Shown here: piece by piece, positions 1 through 5,569 of the stretch
Layout: each line of letters starts with the position of its first letter
Numbering within the stretch: position 1 is the first letter of the stretch
Source: Desulfurococcales archaeon
GTDB lineage: Archaea > Thermoproteota > Thermoprotei_A > Sulfolobales > AG1
Assembly (NCBI GenBank): GCA_026990885.1
Contig: JALXCO010000105.1
Span: 1 to 7,008, forward strand
Length of the DNA: 7,008 bases
Direction: 5' to 3'
Notes under the pieces: model-generated
Told to the model about the DNA's origin: nothing
Seen by the model: the letters and a program-made list of their open reading frames with translations, nothing else
Database searches by the model: none
Translations under genes and position numbers: made by a program

Positions 1-835
1 CATATCTCTTTTCTAGGCCGCAAACATCTACATACAGCTTGTCCACGACCTCCGGATTGTTTCTCCATGCATCGACAGCCTCTGATCTTAGTTCGATGAT
101 CCTGTTGATCACATCCCCTATAGTATTAGCCTTCTCGACACTGGTTACTATAACTATCAGTGGCGGTGGTCCCTCTCCACCGATTCTATCCCATAGATCT
201 ATATAGGTTATGACGGACCCCTGAACAATATCTTGAGCCACAACAACCTGCGGACCTAGAAGAGCTGCCGCATCGATCTCGCCCTTCCTTAAGGATTCAA
301 GCACTGTTGCTGGCGGTGCATTAACTATGTTTATTTTATCCTGCTCAAACTCCTCCTCCGAGTACTGGTAGCCCAGCTCTGCTAGATATATCTTGAGCTC
401 TATATATGTTGCTGTGGGCTTGAACACCCCGATTTTCTTGCCTATGAGGTCGGATAGATCGCTTATGGGCTCCCTAGATACTATGGCTTGGTACTGTAGA
501 ACATCAAGCCCAATAACCTTCACGTTGCCTGATGAGAGAGCTCTATACAGGAATTCAACCGGTATTATAGCTAGATCAAGCTCGCCTTTAATAAGCCCCT
601 CAAGTATTAGGGGGACCCCTTCAAACGGCACCATAGTTACTTCAAGCCCATACCTCTGATCTATCTCCAGCACATCAGCAACTTCGAAATATGATATCCC
701 GCATGCGCCTCGTAGCGTGCCTATCTTTACCTCTGTCGCCTGTGCCGGGCCTATCGGGCCCAGCATGTATATAGCTATTGCGGAGGCGATCGCTACAGCA
801 ACTATTATTGGGACAGCTATCTTTGTTTTCGCCAT
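1..835 (-). CDS. ABC transporter substrate-binding protein, NMT1/TauA-like (C-terminus off window)
   Basis: The minus strand is open from an ATG at 835 to the left edge, giving 278 residues and no stop. Residues 1-25 form a signal peptide (Lys at 3 and 5, then a hydrophobic stretch) and an AQA at 31-33 is a plausible cleavage site. The mature part starts with a beta strand (EVKIGTLRG) and reads like a type II periplasmic binding protein: a GLEVTMVPFEG segment near 63-73, GELDLAIIPVE near 84-94, a DLIGKKIGVFKP hinge near 129-140 and KGEIDAAALLGPQ near 184-196. These are hallmarks of the NMT1/TauA/SsuA family, which delivers small ligands such as nitrate, sulfonates or thiamine precursors to an ABC importer outside the membrane. 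The ligand cannot be read from sequence. Family members are usually about 320-340 residues, so roughly 50 are missing. There is no lipobox cysteine at the N-terminus. Permease and ATPase genes may lie to the left, beyond the window. Confidence 0.85.
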   Translation of the reverse strand, partial: MAKTKIAVPIIVAVAIASAIAIYMLGPIGPAQATEVKIGTLRGACGISYFEVADVLEIDQRYGLEVTMVPFEGVPLILEGLIKGELDLAIIPVEFLYRALSSGNVKVIGLDVLQYQAIVSREPISDLSDLIGKKIGVFKPTATYIELKIYLAELGYQYSEEEFEQDKINIVNAPPATVLESLRKGEIDAAALLGPQVVVAQDIVQGSVITYIDLWDRIGGEGPPPLIVIVTSVEKANTIGDVINRIIELRSEAVDAWRNNPEVVDKLYVDVCGLEKRY

Positions 836-862
836 TTCTATTACCACTATATAGTAGTAATA

Positions 863-877
863 ATAAAGAATATAACT
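863..877 (-). promoter_or_regulatory. Likely TATA element for the substrate-binding protein gene
   Basis: Read on the minus strand this stretch gives GTTATATTCTTTAT, centred about 37 bases before the ATG at 835. A start of transcription about 25 bases on would lie near 846, leaving a leader of about ten bases that contains a weak GTGGT element. Inference from spacing only. Confidence 0.4.
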
Positions 878-931
878 TTAACACAGCAATATAATACTAT
901 ATATTATTTCATATATCTTCTTATAACTTTG

Positions 932-948
932 TTTAAACATATATAAAT
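932..948 (+). promoter_or_regulatory. Likely TATA element of the malic enzyme gene
   Basis: TTTAAACATATATAAAT lies 16-32 bases before the ATG at 964. With the usual archaeal distance of about 25 bases, transcription would start at or next to the ATG, so the message is probably leaderless. This agrees with the absence of a convincing ribosome binding site. The whole interval 836-963 is AT-rich and contains only the two divergent promoters. Confidence 0.5.
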
Positions 949-963
949 CGTGACTGTGGGATT

Positions 964-2280
964 ATGAGGAGTAATTCAACTGATCAATGGTATGATCTGT
1001 CTTTAAAGATCCATAGAAGCTACGGCGGCAAAATCGAGATGATCCCTAAGGTGCCTATAAAGAGTCTCCAGGACTTCTCGATCCTATATACCCCGGGCGT
1101 TGCCCAGCCCTCAAGGGTTATAAGCCGTGATCCGGATCAAAGCTTTATCCTAACGTCCAGATGGAACATGATTGCTGTGGTCACGGATGGCACAAGGGTT
1201 CTGGGGCTAGGCGATATAGGTCCTGAGGCTTCCTACCCGGTTATGGAGGGTAAGGCCCTACTGTTTAAGTATCTAGGTGGCGTTGATGCTATACCCCTTC
1301 CAATCAGGGCTAGGGATCCGGACACATTTATAGATATAGTGAAGAGTATAGAGCCCGCCTTTGGAGGCATAAACCTCGAGGATATTGAGAGCCCTAAATG
1401 CTTCTATATTCTCGAGAGGCTTAGGGAGAGTTTGGAGATCCCTATATGGCACGATGATCAGCAGGGGACAGCCACAGCTATCCTGGCTGGCTTGATAAAC
1501 GCCTTGAAGCTTGTTGGCAAGAAGCTTAATGAGGTTCTGATCGCTTTCATAGGTGCTGGCGCAAGCAATATAGCCACAGCCAACCTGGTTATAAAGGCTG
1601 GTGCCAAGCCAGGGAACATAATTATGGTTGATAGCAAGGGTATACTCTACCATGAGCGTGAGGATATCGATAGCCTAATGTTTAGCAATAGGTGGAAATA
1701 CGATCTAGCTATAAAGACAAATAGCGAGCAGAGGAAGGGCGGGATACCCGAGGCTCTGAAGGGTGCCGATGTAGTTATAGCGGCGTCCAGGCCCGGGCCC
1801 GGAATAATTAAGAAGGAGTGGATCAGGGCTATGAATGATGACCCTATAGTCTTTGCTCTCGCTAATCCTGTCCCCGAGATCTGGCCCTGGGAGGCTAAAG
1901 AGGCTGGCGCAAGGATTATAGCTACCGGCAGGAGTGACTTCCCTAACCAGATTAACAATAGCTTGGTGTTTCCATCTGTTTTTCGCGGAGTTCTCAGCGT
2001 TAGGGCTAAAACAATTAGCGATGAAATGGCTTTGGAGGCGGCCTATTCCCTGGCTAGGTTTGCAGAGAACAAGGGGTTGAGGGAGGACTATATAGTGCCT
2101 AGAATGGACGAGCTAGACACCTATATCCAGGTTGCCGTTGATGTGGCAATGAAGGCTATAGATACTGGCGTGGCTAGGGTAAAGAAGTCGAGGAAGGATC
2201 TATATGATGAGGTGGTTAGACTCATCAGATCAGCCAAATCCAAGCTGGATGCATTAATGAATATGGGTTTGATACAGTAA
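964..2280 (+). CDS. Malic enzyme (malate dehydrogenase, oxaloacetate-decarboxylating)
   Basis: This 438-residue protein is a short, prokaryotic-type malic enzyme that oxidatively decarboxylates malate to pyruvate and CO2 with reduction of NAD(P)+ in the cytosol. Visible landmarks, in order: YTPGVAQPS with the catalytic tyrosine at 42; EGKALLFKYLGGVDAIPLPI with the catalytic lysine at 97; GGINLEDIESPKCF with acidic metal ligands Glu139 and Asp140; IPIWHDDQQGTA with Asp164/165; a Rossmann fold starting AFIGAGASNIA (194-204); and ANPVPEIWP followed by ATGRSDFPNQINNSLVFPSVFRG (300-342), the conserved C-terminal signature. An aspartate (223) at the end of the second Rossmann strand (IIMVDSKG) suggests a preference for NAD+ over NADP+, an inference. 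Length matches the family. The ATG is the natural start, given the TATA element just upstream. A GNAT gene follows after 17 bases and is probably co-transcribed. Confidence 0.95.
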   Translation: MRSNSTDQWYDLSLKIHRSYGGKIEMIPKVPIKSLQDFSILYTPGVAQPSRVISRDPDQSFILTSRWNMIAVVTDGTRVLGLGDIGPEASYPVMEGKALLFKYLGGVDAIPLPIRARDPDTFIDIVKSIEPAFGGINLEDIESPKCFYILERLRESLEIPIWHDDQQGTATAILAGLINALKLVGKKLNEVLIAFIGAGASNIATANLVIKAGAKPGNIIMVDSKGILYHEREDIDSLMFSNRWKYDLAIKTNSEQRKGGIPEALKGADVVIAASRPGPGIIKKEWIRAMNDDPIVFALANPVPEIWPWEAKEAGARIIATGRSDFPNQINNSLVFPSVFRGVLSVRAKTISDEMALEAAYSLARFAENKGLREDYIVPRMDELDTYIQVAVDVAMKAIDTGVARVKKSRKDLYDEVVRLIRSAKSKLDALMNMGLIQ

Positions 2281-2297
2281 TTTTGTTATGGTGGTGC

Positions 2298-2777
2298 ATG
2301 ATGGATGGTGATTTGGTTATTAGGAGGGCTTCTCGTGATGATCTAAACAGTATAGCCGATCTTGTTCTAAGGCTCAAGAGGCTTAACGAGGAGTTCGACC
2401 CCTTATACACCATTAGGGCGGACGCTCCTGAGGTTATTAAAGGCTATATCGAGTCTTCATTCGACAACGACAAGATCATAATGCTTGTAGCTGAATACTC
2501 AGGCAGGGTTATCGGCTTCCTGAGGGCGGAGATAAGATCCAGACTATTCTACGAGCCCCCGTTTGAGGGTTTAATAACAGACCTATACGTTCTTCCGGCA
2601 TATAGGAGAATGAAGGTTGGCGGAGCCCTAATAGATAAGCTTATAGAGCTTCTCAAGAAGCAGGGTATATATCTAGTGTCGGCAGAGTTCCCGCCTATGA
2701 ACAAGATCGCTGTAGAGTTCTACGAGAACATGGGATTCAAGCCCCTGCTCTATAGATTCTTCAAAAAAGTGGAGTAG
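2298..2777 (+). CDS. GNAT family N-acetyltransferase
   Basis: The 159-residue product has the GNAT fold: VIRRASRDDLNSIADLV opens strand 1 and helix 1, IIMLVAEYSGRVIGFLRAEI (60-79) gives strands 2-4, and GLITDLYVLPAYRRMKVGGALIDKLIELL (91-119) is motif A, the acetyl-CoA pyrophosphate loop. SAEFPPMNKIAVEFYENMGFKPLL (128-151) is motif B with the usual FYxxxGF ending. The motif A loop is R-x-x-K-x-G (Arg103 to Gly108), with lysine 106 where the first glycine usually sits. The substrate is unknown; candidates include protein N-termini, lysines and small amines. The start is uncertain: ATGs at 2298 and 2301 follow a GGTGGTG element, and a TTG at 2283 is also in frame but would add an unlikely LWWC stretch. 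The gene lies 17 bases after malic enzyme and converges on the RNase P RNA gene, 21 bases from its 3' end. Confidence 0.88.
   Translation: MMDGDLVIRRASRDDLNSIADLVLRLKRLNEEFDPLYTIRADAPEVIKGYIESSFDNDKIIMLVAEYSGRVIGFLRAEIRSRLFYEPPFEGLITDLYVLPAYRRMKVGGALIDKLIELLKKQGIYLVSAEFPPMNKIAVEFYENMGFKPLLYRFFKKVE
2763..2768 (-). terminator. Possible T-tract terminator for the RNase P RNA gene
   Basis: Minus-strand transcription leaving the RNase P RNA 3' end near 2799 meets TTTT at 2785-2788 and then six T's at 2763-2768. Archaeal RNA polymerase can stop at such tracts. The six-T run is inside the last codons of the convergent acetyltransferase gene. Confidence 0.3.
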
Positions 2778-2798
2778 CAACGCTAAAACCCAATAGTA

Positions 2799-3096
2799 GG
2801 AGCCGCCCCCACATAACCCGCCTTCAGTAATAGAGCATTTGGCTAAGCGGCCAACCCACACCTCACGCGGCCTTCATCGGTGTTGCTTGGCCTTTCTCCC
2901 CGAGGGCTGGCCGTTTCACCGCGCTCCCACGATCCTCGCGGGAGTTGCCCGATCATCGTCATATCCATGGGAGCCGTGCCGTTTCTGTGCCATTTCCTCG
3001 GGAACTACCCGAGCCCTTGCGGGCTCTCGGTGCCGCGGGGAGGGCGGTGTTTCCCCAGGCCCTGAAGGGGCCCGAGAGCTCTGTGGGGGCGGCCCC
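2799..3096 (-). ncRNA. rnpB: RNase P RNA (archaeal type A)
   Basis: The catalytic RNA of ribonuclease P, which removes 5' leaders from pre-tRNAs together with archaeal Rpp proteins. The ends pair as helix P1: the 5' GGGGCCGCCCCCAC (3096-3083) matches the 3' GTGGGGGCGGCTCC (2812-2799) at all 14 positions, one being G-U. Conserved elements follow in the expected order: GGGGAAACACCGCCC (CR I, 5' strand of P4), an ACAGAAACGGCAC block, GGTGAAACGGCC, GGGAGAAAGGCCAAGC (specificity-domain junction), and ACTGAAGGCGGGTTATG (CR V, 3' strand of P4) just before the P1 3' strand. The 5' ACCGCC can pair with GGCGGGT of CR V with one bulged G, as P4 does. At about 298 nt the specificity domain is present, unlike the shortened RNA of Pyrobaculum relatives. 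The stretch is GC-rich, has no credible protein, and starts about 29 bases after a TATA box. Confidence 0.93.
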
Positions 3097-3120
3097 ATAT
3101 ATTTTTCTGTTCTGTCTAGA

Positions 3121-3131
3121 TATTTAAAGAT
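3121..3131 (-). promoter_or_regulatory. TATA element of the RNase P RNA gene
   Basis: On the minus strand TCTTTAAATA, preceded by an A-rich BRE-like segment, is centred near 3126. That puts the start of transcription at about 3096-3100, which is where the P1 helix begins. The agreement supports both the promoter and the RNA 5' end. Confidence 0.65.
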
Positions 3132-3137
3132 ATATTT
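3121..3137 (+). promoter_or_regulatory. TATA element of cbf5, overlapping the RNase P RNA promoter
   Basis: TATTTAAAGATATATTT reads as a TATA box on the plus strand too. Centred at about 3127-3132, it predicts a transcript start at about 3152-3158, at or just before the GTG start of cbf5. The box is shared back-to-back with the RNase P RNA promoter. Confidence 0.55.
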
Positions 3138-3157
3138 CTATTTTTGCCAAATCAAAG

Positions 3158-4274
3158 GTGGACAGGGTTGGTGATGCGGTATTGGTGGGTAGCTATAGCT
3201 CTGTATGGGACTTCATTAGGGAGCTCGATACTCTTGGAGGCTTAGAGAATACTCGGTACCTTATTAAGCATAAAGAGGATGAATCCCAATACGGGTACCA
3301 TCCCTGGAATAGGCCTTTGAAAAACCATATAGAGAATGGGATAATAAACCTCGATAAGCCACCCGGGCCAACCAGCCACGAGGTTACTGCTTGGGTTAAA
3401 AAGATGCTTAAGCTCAGCAAGGCCGGTCACGCCGGGACCCTAGGGGTTTGGGGGAGATCCCGGCGTGAGCGGTGTTCTGGTTATTGCTCTAGAGAACGCC
3501 ACTAAGGTTCTGAAGCTTCTTGTCGAGAGCAGTAAGGAGTATGTTGCGCTTATGGAGCTTCACAGGGCTGTTGATAGATCCAGCATTATTGATGCCGTGA
3601 AAATGTTTGTTGGAGAGATCTATCAGAAGCCGCCTATCAGATCATCGGTTAAAAGGGTTCTCAGGGTGAGGAGGGTGAATAGCATAGATATTCTAGAGAT
3701 ACACGATGATCGGTATGTTCTAATGAAGGTGAATACAGAGCCCGGAACATATATAAGGAAGCTTTGCCACGACATAGGTCTTGTTCTGGGTGTCGGTGCA
3801 CACATGAAGGAGCTTAGAAGGATAGCTAGCGGGATTTTCAATGAGAAGCTTAATCTAGTCACCATGCACCAGCTGTCCGAGGCGGTCTATCTCTACGAGA
3901 ACCACGGCGATGAATCGCTATTAAGAAAATATATCCTACCTGTAGAGTTTGCCGTCGCCCACCTACCCAAGATCATTATAAGAGCATCGGCTGTAGACGC
4001 CATAGCTAATGGAGCTAGGCTAGCCGTCCCGGGTGTAAGCTATATCAATGACTCGGTGGCTAGGGGCTCCAGGGTGGCTATATTAACCACCAAGGGCGAG
4101 CTTGTAGCTATAGGGGTGGCTCAGATGGGGGCTGAGGAAATTATAGCTGCTGATAAGGGTATAGCTGTGAACCCGACTAGGGTCATCATGAAACCTGGAG
4201 TCTACCCCCCTCTATGGAGGAGGAAGAAGGAGTCTAGCGAAGATCTAGATGGTAGGGCCGCGGCCGGGATTTGA
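3158..4274 (+). CDS. cbf5: Cbf5, H/ACA RNP pseudouridine synthase, split by a 13-nt intron (exons 3158-3443 and 3457-4274)
   Basis: Cbf5 is the catalytic subunit of H/ACA guide RNPs (with Nop10, Gar1, L7Ae), making pseudouridine in rRNA; it can also act on tRNA U55. Exon 1 ends at the active site: GIINLDKPPGPTSHEVTAWV (61-80), then KAGHAGTL (88-95). The next codon, for catalytic Asp96, is divided by the intron: G (3443) joins AT (3457-3458). Exon 2 resumes PGVSGVLVIALENATKVLK, then QKPPIRSSVKR (152-162), EPGTYIRKLCHDIG (190-203) and a C-terminal PUA domain (about 265-348, LPKIIIRASAVDAIANGARL). Joined length is 367 residues, slightly longer than typical. Start: the GTG at 3158 suits the TATA spacing; a TTG at 3182, six bases after GGTGAT, is the alternative. 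The gene is divergent from RNase P RNA. Its last codons, including the TGA, lie on the opposite strand of tRNA-His, adding a GRAAAGI tail. Without splicing, translation would stop at 3505 after 115 residues. Confidence 0.93.
3444..3456 (+). other. Archaeal BHB-type intron of cbf5 (13 nt)
   Basis: Removing GGGTTTGGGGGAG restores the reading frame and the conserved TLDPGVSG sequence exactly. The flanks fold into a full splicing motif. The outer exon helix has 10 perfect pairs (3428-3437 with 3458-3467). Next comes a 4-bp helix, CCCT (3438-3441) with GGGG (3451-3454, last pair U-G). The 3-nt bulges are AGG (3442-3444) and AGA (3455-3457), and a 6-nt loop (3445-3450) closes the structure. Cutting between the second and third base of each bulge, as the tRNA splicing endonuclease does, gives precisely this intron. 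Two neighbouring one-base shifts would yield the same mRNA but do not fit the bulges as well. Confidence 0.88.
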
Positions 4275-4361
4275 ACCCGGGACCTCGGGATGTCTGCCCC
4301 CGGCCAGCTACGTGTTTAGGAGCCCACAGTCCCGCGCTCTTCCAGGCTGAGCTACCGCGGC
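4256..4361 (-). tRNA. tRNA-His(GTG), with intron
   Basis: Read from 4361 down, the acceptor strand GCCGCGG pairs fully with CCGCGGC before C73. T8 A9 and the D-arm GCTC/GAGC follow, then the anticodon stem CGGGA/TCCCG, a five-base variable loop, and T-arm CCGGG-TTCAAAT-CCCGG. The anticodon loop CTGTGG plus A38 gives anticodon GTG (4327-4325), hence histidine. The base before the acceptor (4362) is G and the discriminator is C73, the G-1:C73 pair that identifies tRNA-His; here G-1 is encoded in the gene. CCA is not encoded (CTA follows C73). The mature RNA is 74 nt (75 with G-1) after removal of a 32-nt intron at position 37/38. Its 3' 19 bases overlap the end of cbf5 on the opposite strand. 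Confidence 0.96.
4292..4323 (-). other. BHB intron of tRNA-His (32 nt, position 37/38)
   Basis: The intron sits at the canonical site after G37. Exon CTGT (positions 32-35) pairs with intron GCAG to make the 4-bp central helix (last pair U-G). Bulge one is GGG (36, 37, first intron base) and bulge two is ACA (last two intron bases and A38). An inner helix CTCC/GGGG closes the intron loop. Cuts after the second base of each bulge restore the seven-base anticodon loop. Confidence 0.92.
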
Positions 4362-4381
4362 CACCTGTGGGGTTACCATTT

Positions 4382-4391
4382 CTATAAATAG
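4382..4391 (-). promoter_or_regulatory. TATA element of tRNA-His
   Basis: Minus-strand CTATTTATAG is centred about 25 bases before the mature 5' end at 4361, the usual distance to an archaeal transcription start. The precursor leader would therefore be very short or absent. The element lies in the 38 bp between the tRNA and the stop codon of the upstream radical SAM gene. Confidence 0.6.
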
Positions 4392-4396
4392 TTTTT
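4392..4396 (+). terminator. Possible T-tract terminator for cbf5
   Basis: GTTTTTGTCT gives a run of five T's, the first clear T-run on the plus strand after the cbf5 stop at 4274. If used, the cbf5 transcript would include the complete antisense of tRNA-His. Weak, based only on the T-run. Confidence 0.25.
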
Positions 4397-4399
4397 GTC

Positions 4400-5569
4400 T
4401 CAATATAAATATTGGTGCTCCTCCGTTTTTATCGGTATTGGGCAGTATGGGTCGCTTCTGTCGAAGCCTCCCTCAAGATAGTATGCCCTCACCCTATCTC
4501 CCCCTCCACAGTACTGTAGGTATGGGCATTTCGAGCATTTCCCGTGCTTCACATATCTCCACGGCTCTATAAACATGTTGTATGGCGGCTGAGACAGTCT
4601 CGCGATTATGTGGCTTAGCTTTTCCTTTCTGACGTTGCCCAGCTCGAGGAAGTCGACGAATTGGCATGGGTGCACGCTCCCGTCTGGATATATCGATACT
4701 ATTTTTCTGCCGCATCCCCCTGCTCTCCTAACGAATTTCAGGTATTTAGCGAGCTCCTCTCTATTTCTGGACTGCTTCAACGCTATATATATGCCGTCGA
4801 ACGGGGCCATTGTGGTTTCTATCTCTATCCTGCCTGAATATATTTTTGCTAATTCTATTAGCCTATCCATAAACCTGAAGTACTGTGGTGCTGTAGGGAT
4901 CCAGTCTCTGGATAGTGTGCGTGCCCTCCCCACATAGGATAGATGGTAGTATGTCACCCTCTTTGCCCCGATCGACAAAGCGAGATCTATAAGCTTGTGT
5001 GCGTCGTCGATGTTGTATCGGGTTACGGTGTATCTTATCCCGGTATCAACGCCCAGCTCCGTTAGATGATCCAGCCCTCTCAGAGCCATCTTGAAGGATC
5101 CCTTAACACCCCTAAAATAATCGTGCCATACAGGATCTAAGCTATCGATGGACACACCAACATACATGAAGCCGACATCCCTAATCATTCTAGCGATCTT
5201 TTTCGAGATCAATGTACCATTGGTGCTCAAGACAATCTTTATTCCGCGATCAACAGCCTTCAAAGCAAGCTTAAACAGGTCTCTTCTAAGAAGCGGCTCT
5301 CCCCCAGTGAAAATGATCATCGGCGAGCCAACCTCAGCAATCTGATCAATAGTATCGAGAGCCTCATCCTCGCTGAGCTCGTTAGATAGAGGCTCGCCAG
5401 AGTTGAGGTAGCAGTGCAGGCATTTTAGGTTGCATGAGTTAGTTATGTTCCACGCGATAACTGGTTTATATATCTCGCCGAATCTAGGTGGTTTATCCAG
5501 GCTATATGATCCCTTGAGCCTCACCGACGTTGTTCCCTTGCCGGATACAAGTATTGATATTGGGATCAT
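4400..5569 (-). CDS. Radical SAM/SPASM protein, AhbC/NirJ-like (probable heme-pathway enzyme)
   Basis: The 389-residue protein has the radical SAM cluster motif C46xxxC50xxC53 (SCNLKCLHCY), GGEP at 89-92 for S-adenosylmethionine binding, and a C-terminal SPASM region with cysteines 286, 302, 345, 348, 354 and 376 for auxiliary Fe-S clusters. Features typical of AhbC/NirJ are the N-terminus MIPISILVSG, the KPVIAWNITNSCNLKC entry, GIRYTVTRYN (177-186) and VTYYHLSYVGRAR (205-217). AhbC removes acetate side chains from didecarboxysiroheme to give Fe-coproporphyrin III in the archaeal heme route. This function is inferred; NirJ-type heme d1 chemistry or peptide modification cannot be excluded. The start is the ATG of an ATGA overlap with the upstream radical SAM gene, with GGGGGT seven bases before it, so translation is probably coupled. 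Confidence 0.75.
   Translation of the reverse strand: MIPISILVSGKGTTSVRLKGSYSLDKPPRFGEIYKPVIAWNITNSCNLKCLHCYLNSGEPLSNELSEDEALDTIDQIAEVGSPMIIFTGGEPLLRRDLFKLALKAVDRGIKIVLSTNGTLISKKIARMIRDVGFMYVGVSIDSLDPVWHDYFRGVKGSFKMALRGLDHLTELGVDTGIRYTVTRYNIDDAHKLIDLALSIGAKRVTYYHLSYVGRARTLSRDWIPTAPQYFRFMDRLIELAKIYSGRIEIETTMAPFDGIYIALKQSRNREELAKYLKFVRRAGGCGRKIVSIYPDGSVHPCQFVDFLELGNVRKEKLSHIIARLSQPPYNMFIEPWRYVKHGKCSKCPYLQYCGGGDRVRAYYLEGGFDRSDPYCPIPIKTEEHQYLY

Noticed and set aside
1273..1958. Minus-strand open frames inside the malic enzyme gene
   Set aside because: They are complements of a well-supported conserved gene and show no family-like sequence.
2799..3096. Signal recognition particle RNA or rRNA fragment
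   Set aside because: The P1 pairing, CR I, CR V and GGCCAAGC elements fit RNase P RNA; SRP helix 8 motifs are not seen.
2839..3174. Open reading frames of 60-111 codons across the GC-rich region on both strands
   Set aside because: They lack family-like sequence, overlap each other, and lie within the RNase P RNA.
3443..3461. Alternative cbf5 splice motif using GGGT (3444-3447) with ATCC (3457-3460)
   Set aside because: It leaves almost no outer helix and places the bulges on the wrong side of the central helix compared with the tRNA-His intron here.
3443..3505. Frameshift or pseudogene in cbf5
   Set aside because: Both halves are fully conserved and a complete bulge-helix-bulge motif sits exactly at the break, so an intron explains it better than decay.
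3465..4274. Separate gene starting at GTG 3465
   Set aside because: It would start inside the conserved DPGVSG motif and lack the catalytic aspartate; it is exon 2 of cbf5.
4401..4414. Inverted repeat CAATATAAATATTG
   Set aside because: It lies in the last codons of the radical SAM gene and is AT-rich with a two-base loop; likely chance, and too far from the tRNA to be its TATA box.
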